From: Nocardioides flavescens
GTDB lineage: Bacteria; Actinomycetota; Actinomycetes; Propionibacteriales; Nocardioidaceae
Length of the DNA stretch: 64,000 nt
NCBI RefSeq assembly: GCF_009823805.1
Contig: NZ_WUEK01000017.1
Coordinates: 1 to 64,000 of the forward strand
Direction of reading: 5' to 3'
Both the position numbers and the translations under genes were made by a program. Below are positions 1-8,160 of the stretch, one piece after another. The notes under the pieces are model-generated. The model worked only from the letters and a program-made list of their open reading frames with translations. It made no database searches and was not told the origin of the DNA. Positions within the stretch are counted from its first letter, which is position 1. Every line of letters begins with the position of its first letter.

Positions 1-60
1 CGGAGGTCTTCGTCATCGTCCAGCCGGCACGCCGTACCTAACGTCCGTGGATGGAACAGC
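1..60. other. Left edge, no supported gene
   Basis: This short stretch between the window edge and the first tandem repeat has no complete gene. A leftward ATG at position 16 (reading M-T-K-T-S before the window ends) could be the start of a gene lying mostly outside the window, but five codons are not enough to judge. Confidence 0.3.
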
Positions 61-337
61 TAGCGCGACTTCCTCAACCACCGGTGCTCGGGAGGCTGCT
101 CGGGTCCGCGTCGTCGGTGGTTGAGGAGGGCCGCTAGGCCCGTCTCGAAACCACTCTCGCGGCGCGTGGTTTCGTGACAGTCGCTAGCGCGACTTCCTCA
201 ACCACCGGTGCTCGGGAGGCTGCTCGGGTCCGCGTCGTCGGTGGTCGAGGAGGGCCGCTAGGCCCGTCTCGAAACCACTCTCGCGGCGCGTGGTTTCGAG
301 ACAGTCGCTAGCGCGACTTCCTCAACCACCGGTGCTC
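61..337. repeat. 124-base tandem repeat, about 2.2 copies
   Basis: Two consecutive units begin at 61 and 185 and a truncated third runs from 309 to 337, giving a period of 124 bases. The complete units differ at only a few bases, for example ggttgagg against ggtcgagg near 119 and 243, and cgtgac against cgagac near 173 and 297. Each unit contains the dispersed motif ending in gtctcgaaaccac and its inverted partner cctcaaccacc. The third copy runs into the 3' end of xseB and provides its stop codon. No open reading frame or transposase is associated. Confidence 0.9.
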
Positions 338-555
338 TCGTCGTCCTCGGCCAAGGTCGCGTCGAGGCGCTCGCGGACGCCGTCGAGCCACTGCTGGCAG
401 ACGCCGGCGAGGTGCTCGCCGCGCTCCCAGAGGGCGAGCGACTCCTCGAGCGTGGTGCCGCCGTTCTCGAGGCGGCGGACGGTCTCGACGAGCTCCTCGC
501 GGGCCTGCTCGTAGCTCAGCTGCTCGCTCGGCTGGTCGCTGGGCTGGTCACTCAT
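322..555 (-). CDS. xseB: Exodeoxyribonuclease VII small subunit
   Basis: This 77-residue protein is the small subunit of exonuclease VII, which with XseA forms a cytoplasmic complex that degrades single-stranded DNA from either end to oligonucleotides. The core LSYEQAREELVETVRRLE followed by LEESLALWERGEHLAGVC is the usual helical signature of the XseB family, and the length fits. Its ATG overlaps the end of xseA by 8 bases, so translation is probably coupled. The last residues (STGG) and the TGA stop lie inside the dispersed repeat that begins at 309, suggesting the original 3' end was replaced when the repeat arrived. Confidence 0.93.
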   Translation of the reverse strand: MSDQPSDQPSEQLSYEQAREELVETVRRLENGGTTLEESLALWERGEHLAGVCQQWLDGVRERLDATLAEDDESTGG

Positions 556-1783
556 CGGTGGTCTCCAGGGTCTCGGTCTCGGTCGTGGTGGCGTGGACGC
601 GCCCGTCGGCCACCCGCACCGTGACGGCGGCGCCGGGCGGGACCGCGGCGACCGAGGTCACGACGTGGCCGTCGGCGTCCTGCAGGACGGCGTAGCCCCG
701 CTCGAGCGTGGCCAGGGGCGAGAGCGCGCGGGCGCGGGCCCGCTGATGCGCGATGTCGTCGTGGGCCCGGTCGAGGCGGTGCGACAGCGTCCGGCGGGCG
801 CGGTCGCGCAGGCTCGTGAGCTCGGCGACCCGCTCGTCGAGCACGGTGTGCGGGTCGGCGAGCACGGGGCGCGAGCGCAGCGCGTCCAGCCCGGACTGCT
901 CACGCTCGAGCCAGCCCGCGAGGGTGTGGCGCAACCGGCGGCGGGCGGCGTCGACCAGGCGCAGCTCCTCGGCGACGTCGGGCACGACGAGCTTGGCCGC
1001 ATCTGTCGGGGTGGAGGCGCGCACGTCGGCTGCGAGGTCGAGGAGGGGGGAGTCCTGCTCGTGGCCGATGGCCGAGACGACGGGTGTGCGCATGGCGTGG
1101 ACGGCGCGCACCAGCGCCTCGTCGGAGAAGGGCAGCAGGTCCTCGACCGAACCGCCGCCGCGGGTCACGATGACGACGTCGACGTCGGGGTGGCGCTCCA
1201 GGCGCCCCAGGGCCTCGATGACCTCGCCCGCCGCGCGCTGACCCTGCACCGTCGCGTGCGCCACCTCGAAGGCGACCTGCGGCCACCGGCGCCGGGCGTT
1301 GTCGACGACGTCGCGCTCCGCGGCCGAGCCGGGCGCCGTCACCAGTCCGACCCGGCGCGGCAGGAAGGGCAGCGGCCGCTTCAGCTCACGGGCGAACAGG
1401 CCCTCCGCCGCCAGCAGCTGCCGGCGCCGCTCGAGCCGAGCCAGCAGCTCGCCCAGGCCGACCATCCGGAGCTCGCGCACCTGCAGCGAGAACGAGCCGC
1501 GGTTGGCGTAGTAGGACGGCTTGGCCTGCACGACCACCTGCGCACCCTCGACCAGCGGCGTGGCCAGTGAGTCGACGGTGCTGCGCGGCACGGTCAGTGG
1601 CACCGAGATGTCGGCGACCGAGTCGCGCAGCGTCATGAACACCGTCTGCAGCCCCGGGCGCCGGCTGATCTGCGCGATCTGGCCCTCGACCCACACGGCG
1701 CCGAGGCGGTCGACGTACTGCGCGACGAGGTTGGCGATCTGGCGCACGGGTGCCGGGGAGTCCGGCGAGGTGTCCAGGGCCAT
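548..1783 (-). CDS. xseA: Exodeoxyribonuclease VII large subunit
   Basis: The 411-residue protein is the catalytic subunit of exonuclease VII. An N-terminal OB-fold (about residues 15-105) is followed by the nuclease domain with the family signatures LVTAPGSAAERDV (about 146-158), TRGGGSVEDL (about 207-216), IGHEQD (239-244) and ASTPTDAA (256-263), then a long helical C-terminus that binds XseB. An upstream in-frame start exists at 1867, but it would overlap ispH and its promoter. The ATG at 1783 begins at the conserved region and lies 8 bases after a TAATCT box, so a leaderless mRNA starting there is likely. It is followed by overlapping xseB. Confidence 0.93.
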   Translation of the reverse strand: MALDTSPDSPAPVRQIANLVAQYVDRLGAVWVEGQIAQISRRPGLQTVFMTLRDSVADISVPLTVPRSTVDSLATPLVEGAQVVVQAKPSYYANRGSFSLQVRELRMVGLGELLARLERRRQLLAAEGLFARELKRPLPFLPRRVGLVTAPGSAAERDVVDNARRRWPQVAFEVAHATVQGQRAAGEVIEALGRLERHPDVDVVIVTRGGGSVEDLLPFSDEALVRAVHAMRTPVVSAIGHEQDSPLLDLAADVRASTPTDAAKLVVPDVAEELRLVDAARRRLRHTLAGWLEREQSGLDALRSRPVLADPHTVLDERVAELTSLRDRARRTLSHRLDRAHDDIAHQRARARALSPLATLERGYAVLQDADGHVVTSVAAVPPGAAVTVRVADGRVHATTTETETLETTDE

Positions 1784-1791
1784 GTCCGTGG

Positions 1792-1797
1792 AGATTA
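1792..1797 (-). promoter_or_regulatory. -10 box of leaderless xseBA promoter
   Basis: On the minus strand the sequence reads TAATCT, 8 bases before the xseA ATG at 1783. This spacing puts the transcription start at or next to the start codon. Confidence 0.65.
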
Positions 1798-1817
1798 GGG
1801 GATGGCACCGACCCCCG

Positions 1818-1823
1818 TAGGCT
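1818..1823 (+). promoter_or_regulatory. -10 box of leaderless ispH promoter
   Basis: TAGGCT lies 6 bases before the GTG start at 1830, with no Shine-Dalgarno sequence between, as expected for a leaderless transcript. It is back to back with the xseA promoter. Confidence 0.6.
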
Positions 1824-1829
1824 TGAGGC

Positions 1830-2831
1830 GTGACGACCGACCTCGGGATGCCGCCCGTGCTGCCCACCGACGAGGCCGACCGCGCCGTGCTGCTGGCCGC
1901 GCCGCGCGGCTACTGCGCCGGCGTCGACCGCGCCGTGGTGACCGTCGAGAAGGCCCTCGACCTCTACGGCTCGCCCGTCTACGTCCGCAAGCAGATCGTG
2001 CACAACAAGCACGTCGTGAGCGACCTCGAGGCGCGCGGCGCCATCTTCGTCGACGAGCTCGACGAGGTGCCCGAGGGGCAGACGGTCGTGTTCTCGGCCC
2101 ACGGCGTCTCGCCGGCCGTGCACGCGCAGGCCGAGGAGCGCTCGCTCAAGACGATCGACGCCACCTGCCCGCTGGTGACCAAGGTCCACCACGAGGCCCG
2201 CCGCTTCGCCTCCGACGACTACGACATCCTGCTCGTAGGCCACGCGGGCCACGAGGAGGTCGAGGGCACCGCGGGTGAGGCCCCCGAGCACATCCAGCTC
2301 GTCGAGGGGCCCGACGACGTCGCCTCCATCGTCGTGCGCGACCCGAGCCGGGTCGCCTGGCTCTCGCAGACCACGCTGTCGGTCGACGAGACGCTCGAGA
2401 CGGTCGCGGCGATCCGCGAGCGGTTCCCGCTGCTGCTCGACCCGCCGAGCGACGACATCTGCTACGCCACGCAGAACCGCCAGCTCGCGGTCAAGGAGAT
2501 CGCCCGCGAGGCCGACCTGGTGATCGTGGTTGGCTCGGCCAACTCCTCCAACTCCGTGCGGCTCGTCGAGGTCGCCCTGGAGGCCGGTGCGCGGGCCTCC
2601 CACCGCATCGACGACGTGAGCGAGATCGACGAGGCGTGGCTCAAAGGCGTGCGCACCGTCTCGGTGACCTCCGGGGCGAGCGTGCCCGAGTCGCTCGTGC
2701 AGGACGTGCTGGCCTACCTCGGCGAGCGGGGCTACCCCGACGCCCGCGCGGTGCACACCGCCGAGGAGAGCCTCGTCTTCGCCCTGCCCAAGGAGCTGCG
2801 CCGCGACCTCAAGGCCGCCGGCCGCAGCTAG
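1830..2831 (+). CDS. ispH: 4-hydroxy-3-methylbut-2-enyl diphosphate reductase
   Basis: The 333-residue protein matches IspH (LytB), the iron-sulfur enzyme of the last step of the MEP pathway, which converts HMBPP to IPP and DMAPP. The three cluster-binding cysteines are visible in the motifs PRGYCAGVDRAV, IDATCPLVTKVH and DICYATQNRQ. The histidine-containing HNKHVV and SAHGVSP segments and the VGSANSSNS substrate-binding segment are also present. The start is GTG, 6 bases after a TAGGCT box. It is divergent from xseBA; the next gene downstream is convergent. Confidence 0.96.
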   Translation: MTTDLGMPPVLPTDEADRAVLLAAPRGYCAGVDRAVVTVEKALDLYGSPVYVRKQIVHNKHVVSDLEARGAIFVDELDEVPEGQTVVFSAHGVSPAVHAQAEERSLKTIDATCPLVTKVHHEARRFASDDYDILLVGHAGHEEVEGTAGEAPEHIQLVEGPDDVASIVVRDPSRVAWLSQTTLSVDETLETVAAIRERFPLLLDPPSDDICYATQNRQLAVKEIAREADLVIVVGSANSSNSVRLVEVALEAGARASHRIDDVSEIDEAWLKGVRTVSVTSGASVPESLVQDVLAYLGERGYPDARAVHTAEESLVFALPKELRRDLKAAGRS

Positions 2832-2834
2832 TCC

Positions 2835-4967
2835 TCAGGGCTTCTTCTTCGGCCGCGGCTTCGTGGTCGGCGCGGCCTTGGGCTGTGCCGGCGGAGCCGT
2901 CGGCGGCGCCGGGGTGGTGCCGCGGTCGTCGGTGCCCTCGAGCACGTCGAGGTCGTCGACGTCACCGAGGTCGTCGACCTCGTGGGCCTCGTCCTCGACG
3001 TACGCCGGTCCGCGGCGCGGCTCCTCCTCCTCGGCCCGCGAGACGCGCCGGTCGCGGCGGATGGCCAGGAAGACCTGCAGGGCCAGCAGCAGCAGGAGCA
3101 ACGCGATGCCGGCGACGAACCACTTGGCGTAGGACGTCTCCTCCTCGACCTCCTGGTGCGGAGCGAGCGAGCGGCTGGCGGTGGCGAAGGCCGGGTTGGC
3201 CTCGTCGGCGATGACGAGGTCGCCTTCGAGGTCGGCCCACCCGGTGCTGCCGACGAAGTCGACCACCTTGCGGGCCAGGATGCCGTCGGCGGCCTTGTCG
3301 CCGGTGGCCCAGCTGCCGAGCATCAGCACGAGGCGGTCGTCGCGGTCGATCGACTCGAGCACGGCGTACGGGTCCTGCGAGGTCACCTCGACGGTGGAGT
3401 CCTCGCGGTCCAGCAGCCGGGTCGCGCTCAGCTTGAGCGGCGCGTCGAGGGCCTGGGAGTCGGAGGCGACGGCCCCGATGAAGAGCCCGGAGCGGTCGTC
3501 GGCGAGGAACCGGTCCGGCGTCATCAGCTGGATGTCGAGCAGCGACCCGGCGGCCCGCTGGATGTCGACGATGATCGCCGCGGCGTTGATCGCGGCGGTG
3601 GCCTCGCCCTGCACGGCCTTGAGGGCGACCGGCAGGGTGCCCTCCAGGATCTGCGGGAACAGCTGGAACCCCTCGGCCTCTCCGGTGCCGGGGGTCACCG
3701 CCACCGTCGAGGACGCCGTGTCGATGTCTACCTCGGCGGCCGGCACCGACGCCGGGGTGCAGGCCGAGCCGTCGGGTGCGAGGGCGTTGAGCGTGAGCGA
3801 CAGGTCGTTGACCGAGCGCAGCTCGTTGGCCGGCACCGAGAAGTCGACGGAGAACGCCGACTCCTGGCCGAGGTTCTGCGAGGCGACGAGCGCACCGTTG
3901 GCGCGGATGTCGAGGCGAGCGCCGCTGCCCTCGGCGAACGCCGTGTGGGTGCCTTCGAGGTGCACCTTCATCGAGTCCACGGGCTGGCCGAAGGAGTCCT
4001 GGCGCAGCTCGAGGTCGCGGGTCACCGAGCCGTAGCCCGACAGGGTCAGGTCACCGACCTGGAGGCTGCCGAGCGTGCGGGTCGTGGCGGTGTTGCGGGG
4101 CTTGGCCTGCTGCGAGGGGTTCTGGGCCGAGGTGCCCGACAGTCCCAGGGTCTCGGTGGACAGCGCCCGCGCGGCGGCGACGAGCGCGTCGCCGGAGCCG
4201 GTCAGCGTCAGGGTCGGCACGCCGTTGGTGGAGGAGACCTCGGCGTTGACCTCGCCCGCGGGGCCCGGGGTGAGCACCACGAGGCGCTGGGTGGCGACGA
4301 CCTTCGTCGACGCGGGCGTCTTGGTGACGAGCGCGATCGGGGTGTCGTCGTCGTACTGCACGGCGAGTGCGGCGACAGCTGTCAGCCCCGCGGTGATGGT
4401 GGCCTGGTCGGCGTCCTGCGGGATCTGCACGTTGACCCCGGCCGAGGACGGCGGGAAGAAGGTGCCAGGGGAGGTCGGTGCCGTCTCGACGCCGGTGTAC
4501 TGCAGGGCGATGCGGCGCAGCGCCGCCGTGCCGGCCGGCGGGGTGCAGGTGGCGCCGGCGGCCGCGACGCCCGCCGTCGAGACCGAGAGCGCGATGGTGC
4601 CGTCGGCGACGACGTCGGCGGGGGTGACGGGGATCGAGACCTTGCGGTAGAGCGTCGAGGCCACCGAGAGGACCGGGCGGCCGTTGACGCTGAACACGAC
4701 GGTGCCGCCTTCGACGAGCGCCGGCTGGGTGAGGATCGCCGAGATGGCGCTCGGCACCACGCCCGACGGCACCGGCACGGAGAACGTGCTCGTGCCGACG
4801 TTGTCGCTCGACATCGTGCCCGGCACCAGCGCGGAGTCGGCCTGCGAGGCCGCAGGGGTCGCGAGGACCAGACCGACGCTCAGGGCCGTCGACGCCAGGG
4901 TCGCCACGACCACGCGTGTCGTCCCTGCGCGCAGGCGCTGTCGCGCCCGCAGTCCCGTCCCCCGCAC
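2835..4967 (-). CDS. Exported BcsB-like membrane-anchored protein
   Basis: This protein of about 710 residues starts with a positively charged segment and a hydrophobic stretch (signal peptide to about residue 43, ending in ASQA). It then has a long extracytoplasmic beta-rich region, one C-terminal transmembrane helix (about 615-636) and a highly charged, Pro/Lys-rich cytoplasmic tail ending in KKKP. The topology and pattern resemble BcsB, the periplasmic partner of cellulose synthase, as found in actinobacteria. The GTG start at 4967 has AGGAGG 4 bases upstream. No glycosyltransferase lies beside it, so the polysaccharide role is an inference from family resemblance. It is divergent from the YciO gene. 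Confidence 0.55.
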   Translation of the reverse strand: MRGTGLRARQRLRAGTTRVVVATLASTALSVGLVLATPAASQADSALVPGTMSSDNVGTSTFSVPVPSGVVPSAISAILTQPALVEGGTVVFSVNGRPVLSVASTLYRKVSIPVTPADVVADGTIALSVSTAGVAAAGATCTPPAGTAALRRIALQYTGVETAPTSPGTFFPPSSAGVNVQIPQDADQATITAGLTAVAALAVQYDDDTPIALVTKTPASTKVVATQRLVVLTPGPAGEVNAEVSSTNGVPTLTLTGSGDALVAAARALSTETLGLSGTSAQNPSQQAKPRNTATTRTLGSLQVGDLTLSGYGSVTRDLELRQDSFGQPVDSMKVHLEGTHTAFAEGSGARLDIRANGALVASQNLGQESAFSVDFSVPANELRSVNDLSLTLNALAPDGSACTPASVPAAEVDIDTASSTVAVTPGTGEAEGFQLFPQILEGTLPVALKAVQGEATAAINAAAIIVDIQRAAGSLLDIQLMTPDRFLADDRSGLFIGAVASDSQALDAPLKLSATRLLDREDSTVEVTSQDPYAVLESIDRDDRLVLMLGSWATGDKAADGILARKVVDFVGSTGWADLEGDLVIADEANPAFATASRSLAPHQEVEEETSYAKWFVAGIALLLLLLALQVFLAIRRDRRVSRAEEEEPRRGPAYVEDEAHEVDDLGDVDDLDVLEGTDDRGTTPAPPTAPPAQPKAAPTTKPRPKKKP

Positions 4968-5048
4968 GTGCCCTCCTGGACTCTCTCCGGATCCCCGGTG
5001 TCGCCTCACCCTACTGACCGCCGCGTCACGGCGTTCTACATTGGCCGA

Positions 5049-5675
5049 GTGGCCCGGTACCTCGACATCCACCCGGACAACCCCCAGCCGCGGCTGCTGC
5101 AGCAGGTCGTCGACGCGCTGCGCGACGACGACGCGCTGATCGCCTACCCGACGGACTCGGGCTACGCCCTCGGCTGCCGGATCGGCAACCGCGACGGCCG
5201 CGACCGCATCCTGCGCATCCGCGGGCTCGACGAGCGCCACCACTTCACGCTGGTGTGCCGCGACTTCAGCCAGCTCGGGCACCTCGTGCACGTCGACAAC
5301 GCGGCGTTCCGCACGGTGCGGGCCGCGACGCCCGGGCCCTTCACGTTCATCCTGCCGGCGACGCCCGAGGTGCCACGCCGCCTGCTGCACCCGAAGAAGA
5401 AGACCGTCGGCGTGCGCATCCCCGACCACACGCTGGTGCACGCCCTGCTCGACCTGCTGGGTGAGCCGCTCCTGACCAGCACCTTGATCCTGCCCGGCGA
5501 GACCGAGCCGCGCACCAACGGCTGGGACGTCAAGGAGGAGCTCGACCACCAGGTCGACATCGTGGTCGAGGCGGGCGAGACGCCCGCCGAGCCGACCACG
5601 GTCATCGACTGGTCGGAGGGAGCACCCGAGGTGCTGCGCGAGGGTGCGGGCGACGCGAGCCGCTTCCTCGGCTGA
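5049..5675 (+). CDS. Sua5/YciO/YrdC/YwlC family protein (YciO type)
   Basis: The 208-residue protein has the YrdC fold associated with L-threonylcarbamoyladenylate synthesis for tRNA t6A, and binds nucleotide and RNA. Conserved stretches are AYPTDSGYALGCRI, HHFTLVCRDFSQL and ATPGPFTFILPAT, followed by PKKKTVGVRIPDH. It most resembles the YciO branch (no C-terminal Sua5 domain), whose exact role is less certain than that of TsaC. The GTG at 5049 precedes VARYLDIHPDN, the usual N-terminus. Its 3' end overlaps the convergent membrane-protein gene by about 74 bases. Confidence 0.85.
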   Translation: MARYLDIHPDNPQPRLLQQVVDALRDDDALIAYPTDSGYALGCRIGNRDGRDRILRIRGLDERHHFTLVCRDFSQLGHLVHVDNAAFRTVRAATPGPFTFILPATPEVPRRLLHPKKKTVGVRIPDHTLVHALLDLLGEPLLTSTLILPGETEPRTNGWDVKEELDHQVDIVVEAGETPAEPTTVIDWSEGAPEVLREGAGDASRFLG

Positions 5676-6102
5676 GCCGCCCGGGCCGCCCGCGCAGCCA
5701 GCGCTCGCGCACGGCGAGCAGCGCCAGGCAGAGGGCGTAGCCGAGGGCGAGGGCGAGCCCGTGGGTGGCCAGGCCCCCGACGACGGCCTGCCAGGCGTCG
5801 TCGGCCCGGCCCACCCGGTCGAGCGCCAACGGGCGGGTGGTGGCGACCAGGGCGACCACCGCGAGCATGAGCAGCGGTGGGAGCACGCCGACGGTGAAGA
5901 AGTCGCCCGGTCGGACCAGCAGCGCGAGGGCCGCGCACACGAGGACGAAGGACACGTCGAAGACCGCGCCGACGTCACCGCCCACCAGGACGTCGGCGGA
6001 GACCGCGGTGAGGACGAGCGCGAGGCCCAGGGCCACCACCTGGGGGCCCGGCTGACGGCCCTCCTCCCAGAGGGTGCGGGGCCGGCCCGCGCCGCGCGTC
6101 AC
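5602..6102 (-). CDS. Small integral membrane protein (DUF6542-like)
   Basis: This 166-residue protein has about four hydrophobic segments (VVALGLALVLTAVSADVL, FDVSFVLVCAALALLV, GVLPPLLMLAVVALVA and the AVVGGLATHGLALALGYALC region) and an Arg-rich C-terminus. It resembles the actinobacterial DUF6542 membrane proteins; function is unknown. The GTG start overlaps the stop codon of rmuC in a GTGA arrangement, so the two are probably co-translated. The C-terminal part overlaps the convergent YciO gene, so the exact end is less certain. Confidence 0.6.
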   Translation of the reverse strand: MTRGAGRPRTLWEEGRQPGPQVVALGLALVLTAVSADVLVGGDVGAVFDVSFVLVCAALALLVRPGDFFTVGVLPPLLMLAVVALVATTRPLALDRVGRADDAWQAVVGGLATHGLALALGYALCLALLAVRERWLRGRPGRLSRGSGSRRPHPRAAPRVLPPTSR

Positions 6103-7163
6103 AGCCCGACCGTACGGCCGAGACCGGGATCGTCGTCGTCCCCACGCCGCTCGACGGCCCTCAGCTCGACCGAGCGCGGGGCGGGCAGGTCGTCGTCGGT
6201 GACGGCCAGGTCGCGGAAGCGGCGGGCTGACACCAGCACCCGGGAGTCGAGGGAGCCCATCGCGGCGTTGTAGTGGCCCACCGCGGCGTTGAGCGAGCGG
6301 CCGACGCTGTCGAGGTGTCCGTCGAGGGTGGCCAGGCGGGCGTGGAGCTCGCGGCCGAGACGGTGGATCTCGCGGGCCTGGTCGGCGAGCGCCTCGTGGC
6401 TCCACCCGTGGGCCACGGTGCGCAGCAGCGCGATCAGGGTCGTGGGGGTGGCGAGCACGACCTGGCGGGTGGCGGCGTGCTCGAGCAGCCGCGGGTCGGC
6501 CTCGAGGGCGGCGCCGAGGAAGGACTCGGCGGGCAGGAACAGCACGACGAACTCAGGCGTCTCCGGCAGCGCTCGCCAGTAGGCCTTGGAGCCGAGCAGG
6601 TCGACATGGTTGCGCACCTGTCGGGCGTGCCGGGCGAGGTGGCCCGCGCGCAGCTGCTCGTCGTCGGTCGAGGTCGCGTCGAGGTGGGCGTCGAGCGGCA
6701 CCTTGGCGTCGACCACGACCTGTCGGCCGCCGGCGAGCCGGACGACGAGGTCGGGGCGCTGAGCGCCGTCGTCGAGGCGGACCTGCTCGTCGAAGTCGCA
6801 CCGGTCGACGAGTCCGGCCAGCTCCACGGCGCGGCGCAGGTGCAGCTCGCCCCACCGCCCGCGCACCTGCGGGCGGCGCAGGGCCGTCGACAGCGACTGG
6901 GTCTCGCGGCGCAGCGTCTCGGTGGAATGACGCATGCCGACGACCTGCTCGTTGAGCTGGCCCTGCCAGCTCGCGCGCTGCAGGTCGAGGTCGACGAGCT
7001 GGTCGCTGAGCCGGTCGAGGCCCTGCATGACCTCGGCCTGGTCGACCACGCCGCCGACGTACGACGAGCGCGAGCGCGCCCACAGCGCGCCGATGAGCGC
7101 GCCCAGCGAGAGCCCGGCCAGCAGGCCCAGCAGCAGCACGCCGATGAGGGTGAGGGTGTCCAC
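6099..7163 (-). CDS. rmuC: DNA recombination protein RmuC
   Basis: The 354-residue protein has an N-terminal transmembrane helix (about residues 4-28), a coiled-coil segment (about 40-95) and the RmuC nuclease-like domain. Diagnostic parts are VRGRWGELHLRRAVELAG (about 100-117), the PD-(D/E)XK-like VDAKVPLDAH (D152, K154) and YWRALPETPEFVVLFLP. In E. coli RmuC limits inversions at short repeats, but its biochemical activity is not settled. It shares a GTGA overlap with the downstream membrane-protein gene. A block of dispersed inverted repeats lies upstream. Confidence 0.9.
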   Translation of the reverse strand: MDTLTLIGVLLLGLLAGLSLGALIGALWARSRSSYVGGVVDQAEVMQGLDRLSDQLVDLDLQRASWQGQLNEQVVGMRHSTETLRRETQSLSTALRRPQVRGRWGELHLRRAVELAGLVDRCDFDEQVRLDDGAQRPDLVVRLAGGRQVVVDAKVPLDAHLDATSTDDEQLRAGHLARHARQVRNHVDLLGSKAYWRALPETPEFVVLFLPAESFLGAALEADPRLLEHAATRQVVLATPTTLIALLRTVAHGWSHEALADQAREIHRLGRELHARLATLDGHLDSVGRSLNAAVGHYNAAMGSLDSRVLVSARRFRDLAVTDDDLPAPRSVELRAVERRGDDDDPGLGRTVGL

Positions 7164-7213
7164 GCGCTCAGCATGGACGCGACCACCGACAGTCGTGCTC
7201 GACGTGGTCGGTC

Positions 7214-7309
7214 AGTGGTTTCGAGGAAGGACTTCGTCCTTCCTCAACCACCGGTGACCTCACCACCGCTGGTCGAGGAGGTCGTGCAACGACCGTCTCG
7301 AAACCACTC
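7214..7309. repeat. Two dispersed inverted repeats (type B then type A)
   Basis: Bases 7214-7253 form an imperfect palindrome from gtggtttcgagg to cctcaaccaccg around acttcgt. Bases 7264-7309 carry the second form, ctggtcgaggaggtcgtg to ccgtctcgaaaccac. Both share arms with the repeats at 61-337, 39466-39632 and 41199-41285. They lie between rmuC and the exonuclease III gene. Confidence 0.8.
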
Positions 7310-7324
7310 GACGAGCGCGTGGCC

Positions 7325-8101
7325 TCAGTCGAGGTCGACGACCACCGGGGCGTGGTCGGAGGCGCCCTGCCCGGCGCGCTCCTCGCGGTCGATGAAGCCG
7401 TGGACGACGCGCTCGGCGAAGGACGGCGAGCCCAGCACGAAGTCGATGCGCATGCCGCGGTTGCGCTCGAAGCGCTGGCGGTAGTAGTCCCAGTAGGTGA
7501 AGACCTCGGGGCCCGGGGTGTGGGGCCGCACCACGTCGACGTACCCGTCGTCGAGGAAGCCCTGGAACGCCGCGCGCTCGGGCGGCGTGACGTGGGTGTC
7601 CTTGGCGAACGCCGCGATGTCGTAGACGTCCTCGTCGCGCGGGGCGATGTTCCAGTCGCCCACCAGTGCGGTCGGGGTGTCGATCCAGCCGCGGGCCGCC
7701 TCGCGCAGCCGGGCCAGCCACTCGAGCTTGTAGTGGTAGTGCGGGTCGTCGACCTTGCGGCCGTTGGGCACGTAGAGCGACCACACCCGCACCCCGCCGC
7801 AGGTGGCGCCGATCGCGCGGGCCTCGGGCGCGACCGGATCGCCGTACCCGGGCATCTCGGGGAAGCCGACCTCGACGTCCTCGATCCCGACGCGCGAGAG
7901 CAGGGCGACGCCGTTCCACTGGCTGGTGCCGGAGTAGGCGAACTCGTAGCCGGCCGACTGCAGCCCCATCAGCGGCAGCTGCTCCTCGCGCGCCTTCGTC
8001 TCCTGCAGGGCCAGCACGTCGATGTCGTGACGCTCGAGGAACCGCTCGACCCGGTCGATGCGCGAGCGCAGGGAGTTGACGTTCCAGGTGGCGATCCGCA
8101 C
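7325..8101 (-). CDS. xth: Exodeoxyribonuclease III
   Basis: The 258-residue protein is an AP endonuclease / 3'-5' exonuclease of the ExoIII family, acting in base-excision repair. The catalytic residues can be assigned: E34 in LALQETKA, Y110 in LYVPNG, D149 and N151 in LVGDWNIAP, D220 in MRIDFVL and the terminal D249-H250 pair in ASDHAPV. The chosen GTG start gives the standard N-terminus VRIATWNVNSLR. It lies 8 bases after a TAGGGT box, so a leaderless mRNA is likely. It is divergent from the phosphatidylcholine synthase gene. Confidence 0.95.
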   Translation of the reverse strand: MRIATWNVNSLRSRIDRVERFLERHDIDVLALQETKAREEQLPLMGLQSAGYEFAYSGTSQWNGVALLSRVGIEDVEVGFPEMPGYGDPVAPEARAIGATCGGVRVWSLYVPNGRKVDDPHYHYKLEWLARLREAARGWIDTPTALVGDWNIAPRDEDVYDIAAFAKDTHVTPPERAAFQGFLDDGYVDVVRPHTPGPEVFTYWDYYRQRFERNRGMRIDFVLGSPSFAERVVHGFIDREERAGQGASDHAPVVVDLD

Positions 8102-8109
8102 GGGACACG

Positions 8110-8115
8110 ACCCTA
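8110..8115 (-). promoter_or_regulatory. -10 box of leaderless xth promoter
   Basis: TAGGGT on the minus strand is 8 bases before the GTG start at 8101. It forms a compact 59-base divergent promoter pair with the next gene. Confidence 0.65.
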
Positions 8116-8146
8116 CGTGGGATCGCCGCACGGGCCTGCGACCCCG

Positions 8147-8152
8147 TAGCGT
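8147..8152 (+). promoter_or_regulatory. -10 box of leaderless pcs promoter
   Basis: TAGCGT ends 8 bases before the ATG at 8161, with no ribosome binding site between. Confidence 0.65.
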
Positions 8153-8160
8153 GGACCCAC

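Noticed and set aside
61..337. CRISPR array
   Set aside because: The unit is 124 bases with no alternation of constant repeats and variable spacers, and no cas genes are present.
2982..5675. Very long rightward open frame across the BcsB-like gene
   Set aside because: It is an antisense shadow produced by high G+C. Only its last 627 bases (5049-5675) encode a real protein, the YciO family member.
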